Positions 9,169-21,600 of a DNA stretch of 64,000 bases are shown here, in pieces. Under the pieces are notes generated by a model. It had not been told where the DNA came from and did not search any database. It saw only the letters and a program-made list of their open reading frames with translations. The translations under genes and the position numbers were made by a program. Source of the DNA: Linepithema humile (Eukaryota; Arthropoda; Insecta; Hymenoptera; Formicidae). Position 1 is the stretch's first letter, and each line of letters begins with the position of its first letter. Location: the NCBI RefSeq assembly GCF_040581485.1, contig NC_090129.1:9410501-9474500 (forward strand), in the 5' to 3' direction.

Positions 9169-12100
9169 GCACGTTTGTAAAGTACGTCATTGGTGTTAAT
9201 TCTGTGTATTAATAATGGCAACTGTACGCTCCTGGCGTACAGGCAGTCCGGTTATCACACGCGTAGCACGGAAGCTTGCGCGCATGATTATCACCTGACA
9301 ATTATTCTATTGTCGCCACGATATTATTATAATAAAGCTTACTTTTTTCTACGACTTCCAAAGCCGACTTTTAAAGCCGCACCACTGAATTAAACCTCAG
9401 CGCGACATGTTACGTAGCCTAATTCGCAATATTTCGTTACAAGAAAACTGTGGACTTTGTGAACAAGATTGTACGAGACTCGATTCGACAGTGCAGCTTC
9501 ATGAAGAAGAAAAATCCAACGATCTTTTTTTTATCCTTATCACTATTTCATCTCGTTCATCGTATATACATCATCTTCTCGTGCATTAGATTTTCTAAAT
9601 TTCTGATAAGAGGAATTTGCGTCGTATAGATTGGATTAACACCTCCTGTAAAGTTCGTAAATACAATTAAGCAATAAGGCAAACATTGTTATACTGAAGA
9701 AATTAGTACTGTATTTTAACGACTTGTAGTCTTTGCACAGAGCAGTATATGGTATTTAAATATCACTCAAATAATCACAATAAAATATATTAAGTAAAAT
9801 CACAATTCTTTCTTTTTTTTAATCATTTGCGGTGGACGCGTTAGGGGAAATTAACAAAGCATCGAAGACAAAATTTGTTATTATACAACAAACAGAGGTC
9901 TTCTTTCGTTTGCACGCTTCTATTTGAGTGTTATCACAAAGCAGAATATCCCGTTTACGAGAAGAAATGCGGATAAAGGAAAGCACGTTCGTCCCTACAG
10001 CAGAAAAATGTTATAACGATCGTTATAAGTATCGTTTATGTACAGCTTTTACACTACTGTAAAATCGATAATTGATTGATTTTTTTTTTGTTTCTCATCA
10101 AACCTCTATAGAAAATCAGTAATCCATTTTTTGTACAAGTTTTTGTAGTACAAAATACGGTACAATGGAACACGCGGTAAGCGTTCCTTAAAATTTACAA
10201 CTACAATGCATCCTCTACTCGCTAGAAGATTACGAATCGTATAAAGTTGCAACAGATTCTTATTACTTGGCTTTTGGTTTTTCAGAAATCGGCGCATATA
10301 TAAACGCGTATCGCGGAAAAATATAACAAATATAAACGTGCATCGGAGAATACTTCGGTGCTCTGCCGCATTCTGTCATATCGTTGCGAGAAACACTGAT
10401 TCGAAAAATGCTGCAGCTTGAAAATACCGCGACACCTATCACGCATTTGACTCGGTTGTCAGTTGCCATCCAGGTTGTTAACAAACAAACACTTTTAACG
10501 CGGGCAAGCGTTACTCAATAAAAAGACGTTAGCATTATATATTATTATAATAAAAAATGTCCTTTCGACGCAGTCGAAATCACTGTCGTGTGCGCGCTGA
10601 GATTAAAAAACTACAATTCTATGCCGCAAATCTCGGTAAACATTTGCCCTGATGTATTAAAACTGTTGTCGTTTTACAGATTCATATTACGGTTCTCTCT
10701 TCGAATTGTCTAAAACAAAGTTGAAAAAAAAAAAGAGAAATGCGTGATCGTATGATTCTGTCATGCAAATAATGTCGATCGTCGCAACCTCTGCAACAAG
10801 AGTATCTGCTTATAGAGTACATGTATACGCTACGCTTTAATCGGTAATCAAATTTCTTCTCTATCCCGCTAAACAATCGTATGAGAATCTCAACTTAGTT
10901 TTTTTTTTATCACTAGGGAGGGATGTACATCTAATCTCGTTGTCGAAGTGCCCTTGCGATGCTGAACGACGCGTCCATTCCAAGTCACTTCGATCTCTGC
11001 GATTTTTCATGCGAAGTTATTTATTTCAAGCGTTGACGTTACTCCTATAAGTACAGTACCTATAGGACACTTAATAAAAATCTGACGGAATTTTTGTACA
11101 GAGAAGCATCAATTATCTGAAAACAATAACAATATTATTCTGCCACTAAAAGATAAAATATATTATTGGTACAATAAGATTGCTTTCAAATTATGGAACA
11201 ATATTGATTGATCTCATTTGAAAATAACAGTTTTACAGTAACAAAACCTTATTCGCGCGCGCTGGAAATTATTGACAGCACCGACGATTTGCAATAAATA
11301 AATTCGCACAGGGAACTCTCTCTCCCTTTTCCATGATTCTCGGTGAAAACAGATACGCATACGCGTATTCAATATCGGTAGTAGCGATGAACGTCATTCG
11401 ACAGGCTTATTAATTAGTAAAAATTTGCCTCGTAAAGTATCGAATCTGAAAACTGCAAAAACTGTGTTGTGAAAAAGTAGCTTAGCCTAGCGCGCTACTA
11501 CTGTTTAACAATACGCCGGTACAATTCTTAGATTTCGACGACGAGCCCCAGCCTTTATCAATCGTTAGAACGCATATAAGTAACCTATTTCGAGAGCGGA
11601 GTTTCTAATTACGAAAATGGATGGAATGTTTTCCGAAAACGTGGGTTGAGATGATGTGCTAGTGTGTGACAAAAATCGAAACAACTTAGGTTTCATTCAA
11701 ATGAGAAATAAAAAATATATTCCATAATATTATTATTCACTATTACTACACATTCTGTACATTAATTCAATTTAAAGTTTTTACCTCATACACTTTATAC
11801 AAAAAGGCTACTTATAATCTAACATTAAGTCATACCATAGCATGAGCGCCCTCCACCTTACCGCCAGACGGCGGACGGGCCGCACGCATGTTTGTACTGG
11901 TATTACAGAATCAGTCGCCAGCAAGTGTTTAAACATCCTCTCCCTCTCTTTCTCACTGCCTTTCGTTCTCTCCCGTTATCATACAGTTTACTGAATCATC
12001 CCATGTTTCTGTGGTGCTTCTTTTACAGTTTTCACTCACCCTCTTCGTTTTCTCGTGCCGTTATCATTTCAACAACTACGATTTATTCCCACAAATGATC

Positions 12101-12562
12101 TCTTTGTCTTGCTGCTTGCCTAGTTCTTTTTTTTTTTTTAAATTCTTTTCTGTTAATCTATCTTGCGGTTTTTTCTTCGAAAAAAAGAAAGAAATAAGAC
12201 CCTCAGTCTGTGGTTACAAGTGCATCGAATTAAAACGTCGAGGCAGAAATAAATGTGTGAATTTTTCTCTCTTACACGTATGCAAGACAAGAAGTCACAC
12301 TGTATATTTCCTGCTGCCGACGTCACAATCTCAATACAACGGCAATCAGAGACCAGGAGTCTTAAGAAAGATCGTCACAGCATCGAAATGTAATGAAATG
12401 CTTTCATTGCCTGCTATACACAAATTTGTTCCTTTACTCTTATTTTCTTTTTTGTTTGCATCGTATTGTTTATCGAGCAGAATCACCTTCTGCGAAATTT
12501 CAAGTGACACAATACCGATACAGTAACACTGCATTTCGAAGACTTAACGAGCAACAGAACTA
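9169..12562. other. Convergent interval, probably long CNOT3 3' UTR (minus) and DDX47 3' flank
   Basis: No coding exon was recognised on either strand in these 3.4 kb. The sequence is less AT-rich than true intergenic DNA in this window, which fits a long 3' UTR of CNOT3 reading leftward. The boundary with DDX47 transcripts cannot be set from sequence alone. A pyrimidine-rich tract lies near 11930-12100. Confidence 0.45.
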
Positions 12563-15500
12563 TTAGTTCAGGTCTCTGTCCTCTAAGTACTTGTACTCGA
12601 AAGTAAATCCTTCTTTTTTCCTCTGCCCCCATTTTTCGTAGTCAAAATAGATGTACGTTCCCTGAAACGCAAGCGAGTCTTATAGAACGACGCGCGGTCA
12701 TCATCGCCGGGAATAAATGCTCTCTTAAATGAAACAGCTTACTTCGACACGTTTCGTTAACCCCTCCGAGGATACAAAATGATTTTTCATGACATACGGT
12801 TCCCCTCCCCCCCGCCCGTGGCAAAATTGAACTAGAAGAAAGGTGCACTAACCTGCTCATATTCCTCATTAATGACTTTCGGTTCCTCGTGCCTTTGGAA
12901 CCACATCATGTACTTGGTGTGAAACCTCCAACTCTGTTTTTTCAGAGCCTTCGCCGCCAAGTACTGTCCCTTAGACCCCTCCATGTAATAAAATATGAAG
13001 AATAAAGTTTCCGTAGAAAGGCGTTGGAAGAACTCCACGGTATCTGAATGGGGAAGCTGAACCTGATCGAAGCACGTGCGTGTGTTAGCAGCGTAAATTC
13101 GCGTTCAAATTCGTCGAATGCGGGTAGCGAATTACGGATTTAGCCTCAGACTGGAGATCGTAAAACGCCACCTAAAAAGCGTACCTGCTGATAATAGGGT
13201 GGCGTCGAGCAGGTGTTTCTCGGCAGGTACGAACGTAGTCTTTCCGAGTCAGACGGATGTGGCATGTGATAGTAGGCGGATTCCATCATTTGGAACTGCA
13301 CCTGGTGTTCCTTCTGCAACGGCACGGGTCCGAGGGGCGCGACCCCAAGCAAGGGAGGAATGTGTGCTTCCGACGTGGCGTTGGTGTTGTTGTTGTTATT
13401 CGTCTTGGCACTGTCGAAGATGTTTCTGTTCGGCTCGGAAGGCGGTATCTCAAGACCTGCTCGGACAATTACTTGTTGGGCAATGGATTTTAGAGAGGAC
13501 ATGCTTCCGTCAGGAAGCTTAGGGATAAGACCATTGGCAGTGGACGGTGCTGGCGAGCAGGAGTTTGCGGGCATCGGCGAGGATCTACTGCTAACCGACG
13601 ACTGCGGCGACGAGGATGGCGGTACTGGCGTCGTCATTTCCGTTTCGCTACTATGATTCTGATTCTGCTGACTGTGCAGTACGTGCGTCGTCTGTGCTGG
13701 CGCCGGATTATTGTTGTGCTGCTGCGTGACCGTTTGCGGCACACTCGACGTGACGTTGGACGTAGACGATGACAAAAGATTATTTTCGCTGTTATGGGCT
13801 GTAAAATCGAGAGAGACTTAATTACCAATAGCGTTCAGCGCTTTATAGATGGCCGTGAACCATCGTTCGGATATGAAAACAACAAAAAAAGTATCTTACT
13901 GGATGTTTTATTAGAGGTAGAATGGATGGCTTGTGAATTGCTGTGCGAGGCAGCTACGGTGGCAAAGTTGCCAGCGTTAGTCGTGGCAATGTGATTGCTC
14001 GTAGAACTAGGCGAGCTGTGGCTAGGCGTCATGGGAATGGTTTTGCTTGGAGTGCTGCTCGATAACATATTCGATTTTATGGTGGCAGTGCTTCCCGTGG
14101 TTGGAATGCTCGCTTGCGTATTCAATAGCGGCCTGACTGCTGTCGGTTTCACAGGCTGAAATCAAAACGCAGACGTCAGAATCGCTTCGCGATCGTCGGC
14201 TTTCCTTCAAAGTTGCAACATTTCGATCTCCACGTCGAGAAGAGATTTCCCGAATGAAAATCGCTCGGGCACGTACCTTTGTTTTCTTGTCATTATCTGT
14301 AGAGCTATCGCTCGAGTGATTATGCATAGTAGAGCTTAATGATGGCGATGGTATAGGCGAAGTACAAGAATTAGTCGAAGTCGGCGTACCCCCGGTTTCG
14401 TTGCTGTTGTTACTGTCCGTCGTTGCTGACGAGGGGATGCCGACTCCGGACAACTCGACTTCATCGAGGCCGATAATATCGTCGTAAATATACTCGTTTT
14501 CCTCAAAATCGGGATCTTGCGAAGATTCAATATAATACTCAACATCGTCCTTTATCCTTTTAATCTGTTGACGACACCACAAGTAAAGTAAATGATACGG
14601 TTCACGTTATTTCGCTTATGCTGACTCGAGATACACTTACTGTGTTGACTTCGACAGACATGTTATCAAGCATTCGTAACAATGTTTCCAATTTACGAAT
14701 GTGGTAACGGTGTTTATCGAGTTTCGCTTTCAATTCGTCCACCCTGTCTTGCTTATCTTTGTCTATCCTCTTCTTTTTTCCCGCTTGTAACGATTCTATT
14801 TCCGATTCAAACGTATCCATCTATGTAAAGAAAAATAGTGATAGGTACATTACGACTGATGGCGTGATATTTATCGCAGACGATTCGGGATGCCGTCAAT
14901 GTGACAACTGGTCTTCAAAAGTACCTGGAGATTGAGAGCGTCTATGGAATTGGCTAACCAATTAGTAACCTCGTCTTTTTCTTTCTGAGCTGGATCTAAC
15001 TTTTGAGCTGCACCTAAACCCTCCTTCGAATAAGCCTTTGTTTTTGTTTCTCTCTCAACAACTTTAAATCTTTCCATTTGCTGTAAAGCATAGAGCATGT
15101 ATTATGATGTACACGCAATATTAGCTATATTTAATTAATAAATATACTCACAGTTTCGATTAACTTCCGGTAATCAAGAAGTGTACTCTTGTCTTTTATT
15201 TCACCCGACGCAATCCAGCTCTTAATTTGATCGCGTAACCTTTGAAGTTTCTTGATTTCCTTTTTGAGATCAGCCTCGTATTTCTCCTTCTGATTGCTGT
15301 TGGCGGCATTATGGACTTTTTGCCAAATATCTTCAAAGGTTTCTACACCCTCTGATACTTTTTTAAGGCACCGATCTATTTCACCTGAAATGACAGTACA
15401 TTTTAAATCTCTTGTTTACTTTCTTGACATAAAAAGTGTTAGATTCTATTAAAGTTATTTAAAAAGGACATGCTACTCTCCTTCTTCTTCTAATTCACTG

Positions 15501-16474
15501 TAAGTCATAAATTAATTGTATAAATATAACAAAGAATTAAGTTAATTTGTTTTGCTACACGAGTAGACTTGAAATTCAATCTTACAATCAGCTTACTCTT
15601 CAAACAGAATTTTAAAAAAATTAAAAAATCATATCCTTTGATACATCATCAATAAGGAAAATGAGTAAAGCAGCAAAACAATGAACATAATCTTCTCAGA
15701 ACCAAATCTAAAAAGAAACTAACAGAACAGAATACAAAATTAACAAATAAAATGTACACAGATTACAAATACATTGATTATACATACGTTGCACAAAAAG
15801 TATACAAAAATAAATACACTGACTATCCATCTTAATTACAAACACTGCAACAGACTATCTATTTCCCCATTATTCTCTCTTTCATCAGAGTAAAGAACAC
15901 ACTTATCCCATAGCAATCCATAGGTAACAACTTATACCCATGGCACGAGACAGCGCGTGTACAAACAGATCTCAAGATACACAGCGCACATCTTACGCTG
16001 CACAGTGCTGTAACTAGTTTAAAGTTTACAGTTTAAAGTTTACAACTTTTAAAGGTTATGCCAATATCAGTTAGCTGCTGTGTCCGGAACAAAAGATTTT
16101 AAACAGCAATGATTGTGGGGGGCAAGCAATGTAACATTAGACAGGGTTAAATCCACAGGGGGCAAGGGGGGGATGAAGAACCTGAGTCGCAGCGTACCGT
16201 TGTAGCCATTGGAAGACGACGCTGAAACGCGAGGTAAAATTTCAGGGCCTACACACGGGCCGAGAAATATTTAGTCTCGCGTAAACGCTACACAAAGCCC
16301 ATAAAGGATTAAAATACATATCGTAAGAATTGGCAATAGTATCAAAGCAGCGAGAGCGCGGCGACTCGAAGGCAAACAGCCGTGCTGAGAGATACTGATC
16401 GACAGAATGGAAATTCAGAATGTAAACACGTTGGACACTTTCTTCTCACCTTGCAACTTCCTTGTCGCAGCCAT
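12563..16474 (-). CDS. CNOT3: CCR4-NOT transcription complex subunit 3 (CNOT3 / Not3)
   Basis: Nine minus-strand exons in transcript order: 16474-16450, 15384-15152, 15080-14925, 14820-14641, 14564-14277, 14155-13900, 13798-13185, 13062-12853 and 12661-12563. They encode 686 residues (human about 753). The N-terminal Not3 coiled-coil domain fills about the first 235 residues, with MAATRKLQGEIDRCLKK, QMERFKVVERETKTKAYSKE and KDDVEYYIESSQDPDFEENE. A low-complexity Ser/Thr/Asn-rich linker follows. The C-terminal NOT box has PYYQQVQLPHSDTVEFFQRL and ends KYLEDRDLN. In the cytoplasm CNOT3 binds CNOT1 and CNOT2 and helps recruit and regulate the CAF1/CCR4 deadenylases. Exon phases close without gaps. 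The gene diverges from the PHD zinc-finger gene and converges on DDX47. Confidence 0.97.
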
Positions 16475-18692
16475 GGCTATGTGAACGTGTGATAAAATGG
16501 TTCATGCATAGTCTAGACGTATTGGTAAAGATACGGTGCAATTTATCGGAACAAATAGTCGTAGAACTATTATTCCTCGAATAATATGGGAGGCTCGGCC
16601 ACAAGATGGCTTCCGTTTTCAAATGACAACGTCCGACCGTCCGTGAGTGGTCGCGCACAGAGATCCTCCTCGGTCCTGTCTCTCTAGAGACTTCGTGTGA
16701 CGCCGTGTCCTGCGAGCGCGACGCCGATGTCCGTGTGTGCGTAAATTGTCTCGTTTTTGCGGCCTGCGAGAGATTCGCGAGGAGCGAGCAGCATCAACAA
16801 ACGATATATATGAGATACGAGAAATGAGATAATATAATACGCATCGACGCATTCGCACACATTCTATCCCTGGTACATATACACTTAGGTGCGTTCGCGA
16901 ATACGGCGTCACGCGGTCGACCGTGATGCAGTGCAGCCAACATCGTTGCGCAACTCTCCTCTAGATATTTTCGCGGTAATAATCCCTCCATAAAAATTTT
17001 CCACAAAGCTCTAGCGCGATTCACGCTGCGTGCGCTTACGGCGTTTGATAGCCAATGAAAAAGTTTGACTTCTAGGGATTGACAAGACGTTTCAGTTACT
17101 CTACAGATAACACATTTTTTTCTAGAGATTTATATAAACATGTGATTACGGTCTGTAAGTACGTGGTTGATTCTTAATTGGACACGCGTTGTTCTATAAC
17201 ATTATTACTGTTGTATGATTGGCCGATTTTTCCGTGCTTGTGCTTTACACTGTAATTTTACTAAAATCTGGACAGACCTACGGGCCTTTATAAGCGCGTT
17301 CGTAAACGAGGCTGTTTGCACGCGGAGCGTATCATTTATCCGCGATACGTTTATGAGAATATCAAGAGTTTCGTTGATCAGAGGATTCGGTGCTTTTTAA
17401 GTACGCCGACGTCGCCGGTTCGCCAGCCGGTTGCTCGCCGGTCGTCGTCGAAAGAGTGGGGGGATGGGGAATACTGCAGACACTAGTATACGCCGGGTAT
17501 ACGCGTGTATATTCGAGAAATGCCGTCGCATCGCCGTGATTCAAGATTTCGTGTGACGACCCTGAACGGCAACAGGCAGCAGGTAGTGACGAGGCATTCG
17601 CACTCAGTTTCGCAGTTCTGCTTGCACTCAACTCTCGGCCGTCGTTGCGTTAAGTCGTGTCCGCAGCAACAGCAGCAGCCGTCGCCTCGTGATCGTCCAC
17701 GCGGATCAGTACCGCCACCAGATCCTGCGTCCGTAGTGCTCGCAGACTCGGGCTAACCTCGCAAGTGCAACTCTCGAAGGCGGCGAGTCGCGGCACAGTC
17801 GCTATGACAAAAGGTGGCATCACTGGGGATGCGTTGGAAGCACGGACGATGCAGCGCTCATTGATATGACGCCATTTTACTAACCTTTTCGTCGCGTACC
17901 GCGACTACAGCCACTGCAGAAGGCGCCTGAAAAACGTTTCGCACTACGTATCGCACTCCACGCGATCACAATCGTATCGTCGCGCACGCGACATACGAGA
18001 TTGCCGCACGCACTGCGAGAGGTGAGTTGTGAATCTGATTTTCGTGCATCGTCCGCGCCCGATCGCGGGAACTCGCGCTCGCTCTCCTCCGCGAGTCGTC
18101 CTTGCGCGAACGCCTTTTCGTCGCCTTTGTTTCCGCGTCATCGTACATTTAGCTCTCGCGTTAGGGATCGCGACAGTGTTTATTTCGCAAAAAACCGTTG
18201 GAAACCATTACGGACGGTCGATCTTGTGTTGCCAGGATTTGATGCCTTCTGGAAACTTCGTTTCTTCGTCAGTTTTATCACTTTGGGCGATCGCGAAGTC
18301 AAAAAATGCAACGTGATTTTTCCAGACAACAACTGACGGTCAATTCGAGCTTTTTTATCGCGCAACGAAAGATGTGAAATCCCGTGAACGGAATTGCGAC
18401 GAAGGATCGTCCACGCATCACGCGCACGTTACAATGTAATTAAATTGCAATACGACAATCTCGATATCGGTGTCCGATTGAGTAGATTCTACCGAGTTTG
18501 TTTCAATGATCCGTCTGTTTGTATTGGAAACGCGCCATTTCTGCATCTGTGTTCAAGAAAAATCTGCATTCACAGATAACTTCGAGTTTGACTTTATATT
18601 GTCTGAAACATGTATAGACACATGTGATATGTATCCAGATGCAATACATAATTACGCATTTCAGGTAAATTGCTGCAGCAGTTTGCACTATT
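16475..18692. promoter_or_regulatory. Divergent promoter region between CNOT3 and the C2H2/PHD gene
   Basis: This CpG-rich 2.2-kb interval separates two divergent start codons. On the CNOT3 side an AAGATGGC word, reminiscent of YY1/Pho sites, occurs near 16604 with a CTTCCG ETS-like core beside it. A strong donor (GAGAG followed by GTGAGT, near 18020) and acceptors just before 18692 (TTTCAG near 18662, GCAGCAG ending 18680) suggest a spliced 5' UTR for the plus-strand gene. The exact transcription starts are not determinable here. Confidence 0.5.
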
Positions 18693-21600
18693 ATGGAAGA
18701 TGAGGATGGAGAGAGCAAAATAATAGATATGTGGAACATTTTGGAGGAGCAGCAACTCAAAGATTCCACATTGAGCAATGCATTGAGACATTCCATTGAC
18801 GACGTGTACACAAATGTGATTGAGGAGGAGAAACAATTGATAGCCTACAACTCGATCGTTCGGAAGGAGTCGTCAGGTAAAAATACCGTTGCAGGGCCGA
18901 AGCTTGCGTTCAAGGGCTTCAAGAAGCGCATCTTAGCCCAGGCGCGGGAAGTTCACACCGCCGCGTCGCGGAACAGCGCACCGGAATCGCAACAGCCGAC
19001 GCATCCCAATGCACGCGGCGGCAGGGACAGGCGGGCCGAGAGAAAGCGGGAGCGCAAGATCGCGGAGTACACCCAGTATCTGGGTCTGCAGCCGTCCGCG
19101 CGGAACAGATGCGCCAAGTGTCACGCGTGGTCGAACTGCGATCCGAATCTGAAGCAGCAGAGCTCATGCACCTGCAACTCTAGCATGACGCCCATGCCCA
19201 GCACCTCCGAGTCGAGTGCCACGCTGTCGCATGCCAGCAATTACAAGCGGAAGGTTTATTTGTGCTCGGCGTGTAAAATGTACTATGAAAATTGGAATAT
19301 GTTCCTGCACATGAGGGAGATACACAAGCGTCACATATGTCTCTTCTGCTTGGGCATGTTCGGCCACGCGGAGAGGCTGCTGCACCATCTAGCGAAGAAG
19401 CACAATGTCCCCGAGATACCGTTCGCCACAGCGGGGGACTTTCACAACACCTTCAAGGGCTCGTGCTACCTGGTCTGCTGCGACTGCGAGAAAGTCTTCT
19501 CGGAGACTGACGATTTCTTCAGCCACTATTGCTCGCCGACGTTGACGCAGGAGGCGACCGACACTGGCACATCGGTATGCACCATATGCAGACAAACCGG
19601 CACGCACGCGAGTACCTGTAATTTTGCGTTGTTATCAGATACGGACAGGGAATCGTACGGCGCCGCGACGCCGCTGACGGTTGCCGATACGACGCGCGCG
19701 GACAATGCATCGCCGGCTACCGTCCCGCTGCCGGAGAAAACGAATCTTGGGGGCAAGGGGCTGCCGAGAAAAGGGATCAAGTACAACAGGAACAGACACG
19801 GCGGGAACGGTGTGCAAAACTCCCGCCCGCAAAAGCTGAACTCGTTGGCGAGGAAGCTCGACACGAAGAATCGGTGCAACGAGACTCAACCCGACTGCGA
19901 CCACGATGTTCAAAAAGAAATAGCCAACAGTTTAGCGAGGGACACGGTCACCGAGACAATAATGGAGGTGTCCAGGTACACCGGCGGCGACTCGTCCGAC
20001 GAAAACGACGAGAATGACGAGCAGGCGGTGAATAAAGACGTGTACAGCAGTCGCGACAGAGGACTGGACGAGAAGTCGCCGATTCAGAATTGTCAGCTCG
20101 ATCGCAGCGAGCCGTACGACAGCGTGACGGAGACCATCATGGAGGTGTCGCGATACACAGGCGAGGAGGATAGGATTGAGAGAAGGGAAGACTCGACGTG
20201 CACTCCGGACACACTCGCGTCGCATCACGAAAAAATGGACACCGAGGAGGAGGAGGAGACGTGCGACAGGAGCAACATCCATCCGGCAAACTTGGCCAGC
20301 TCGAGGGCGCCTAGTCCAGTGCGGTGGGAAGCCGAGGAGCCGGCAGACGCGAGATCGAATCCCACGTGCGAGTCCGGAATCGAGTCTGGCTGTCGATCGT
20401 GCAGTCCGCGGGACGCGCGAAGCCCCAGTCCGGTCAACCGATCGCTCTTCAGTCCGCAACACGAGTCGCACGTGTCCAAAGAGGAAGAACATTTCGAAGA
20501 TGACGAAAAAGTCGAGGTCCAAAAGAAGGAGGACAAGCCTAACGCGACCGCTGAATCTCAAGCCACATTCAGCGCCGTCGCTTCGTCCGACAGAAGTCTG
20601 GTCATCAAAATCTGCAACAGAAACTCGCAGTTCAGCGTTGCGACGACCACCACGGCGAGTAGAGAGTCCGAGGAGAGCAACGCCGACGGCTCGAGGGAGA
20701 AAATATCGAACGGCGCGGACAAGGAGAGGAATCTCGGCGACGATCAGGCGAACGAGTTGAACGACAGCGATTCCGACAGCGACAAACTGGCGGTGGTGGA
20801 CAGCAACCCGGAAGAAGACGAGGAGGACGGCGAGGAGGGCGACGAAGCGGAGGAAGAAGCGGAGGAGGACGTCGTACACGACGACGCGGGGGACGGGAGT
20901 CAAGAAAATCAGGAGGGAAACGGCGGTAATTTCGGAACGAGTATCGACGGATTCGCGGAAACAGCGCCGAGCGGCGACGTCGGCGAGGGATTCGCCAACA
21001 GCGAAGTCGAAGGACCTCAGGCGGAAGGCGCGGCGAACGATCAAGCGAGGAGCCAGACAATCGGCGACGATGGTATCGCGTTAGCCGGCGAGGACGTGCC
21101 GTTCATAGATCTGAACGTCGAAGGCACTCTGGACAGCATGGAGCTGGAGGAGCTGCTGAAACGCTGCATCGAGGCCGCCAGTCCCTTCTGCGTGTACTGC
21201 AATCACGCGCGGTACATCGCCGTCAACGGCAAGCAGCTGGGTCTGCACATGCTGGCGGAGCACAAGTTCCAGCCGCAGCATCCCGCGATAATCATACACG
21301 CGGAGCAGTTCGTCGCGCGCGTCAAGAGGTCGCTCGAGGAGCTCGAGTCCCGCCACTTCAATCTCAACACGTACGACAGTACGAACGGCACGTACGACGT
21401 GCCGGGCGTATTGATATACGAGTGCTTTCATTGCAGATTTCACTCCACGGTGCACAAAGAGCTGTACCTTCACAATCGCAAGATGCATCAGAAGACCATT
21501 TTGAAGTGTATAATGTGCAAATCGTTATTTTACAGTTACAGCGAGCTGGTCTGCCACTTGTGCCCTGGAGTTTACTCGCCGAATGTGAATCTGCGATACC

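Noticed and set aside
13118..13522. 134-codon plus-strand frame opposite CNOT3
   Set aside because: It overlaps the CNOT3 linker and NOT-box exons and has no family signal.
19932..21044. 370-codon minus-strand open frame opposite the C2H2/PHD gene
   Set aside because: It is a shadow of the GC-rich sense codons. The composition is Arg/Val/Leu-rich without domain signal, while the sense frame has clear zinc fingers.
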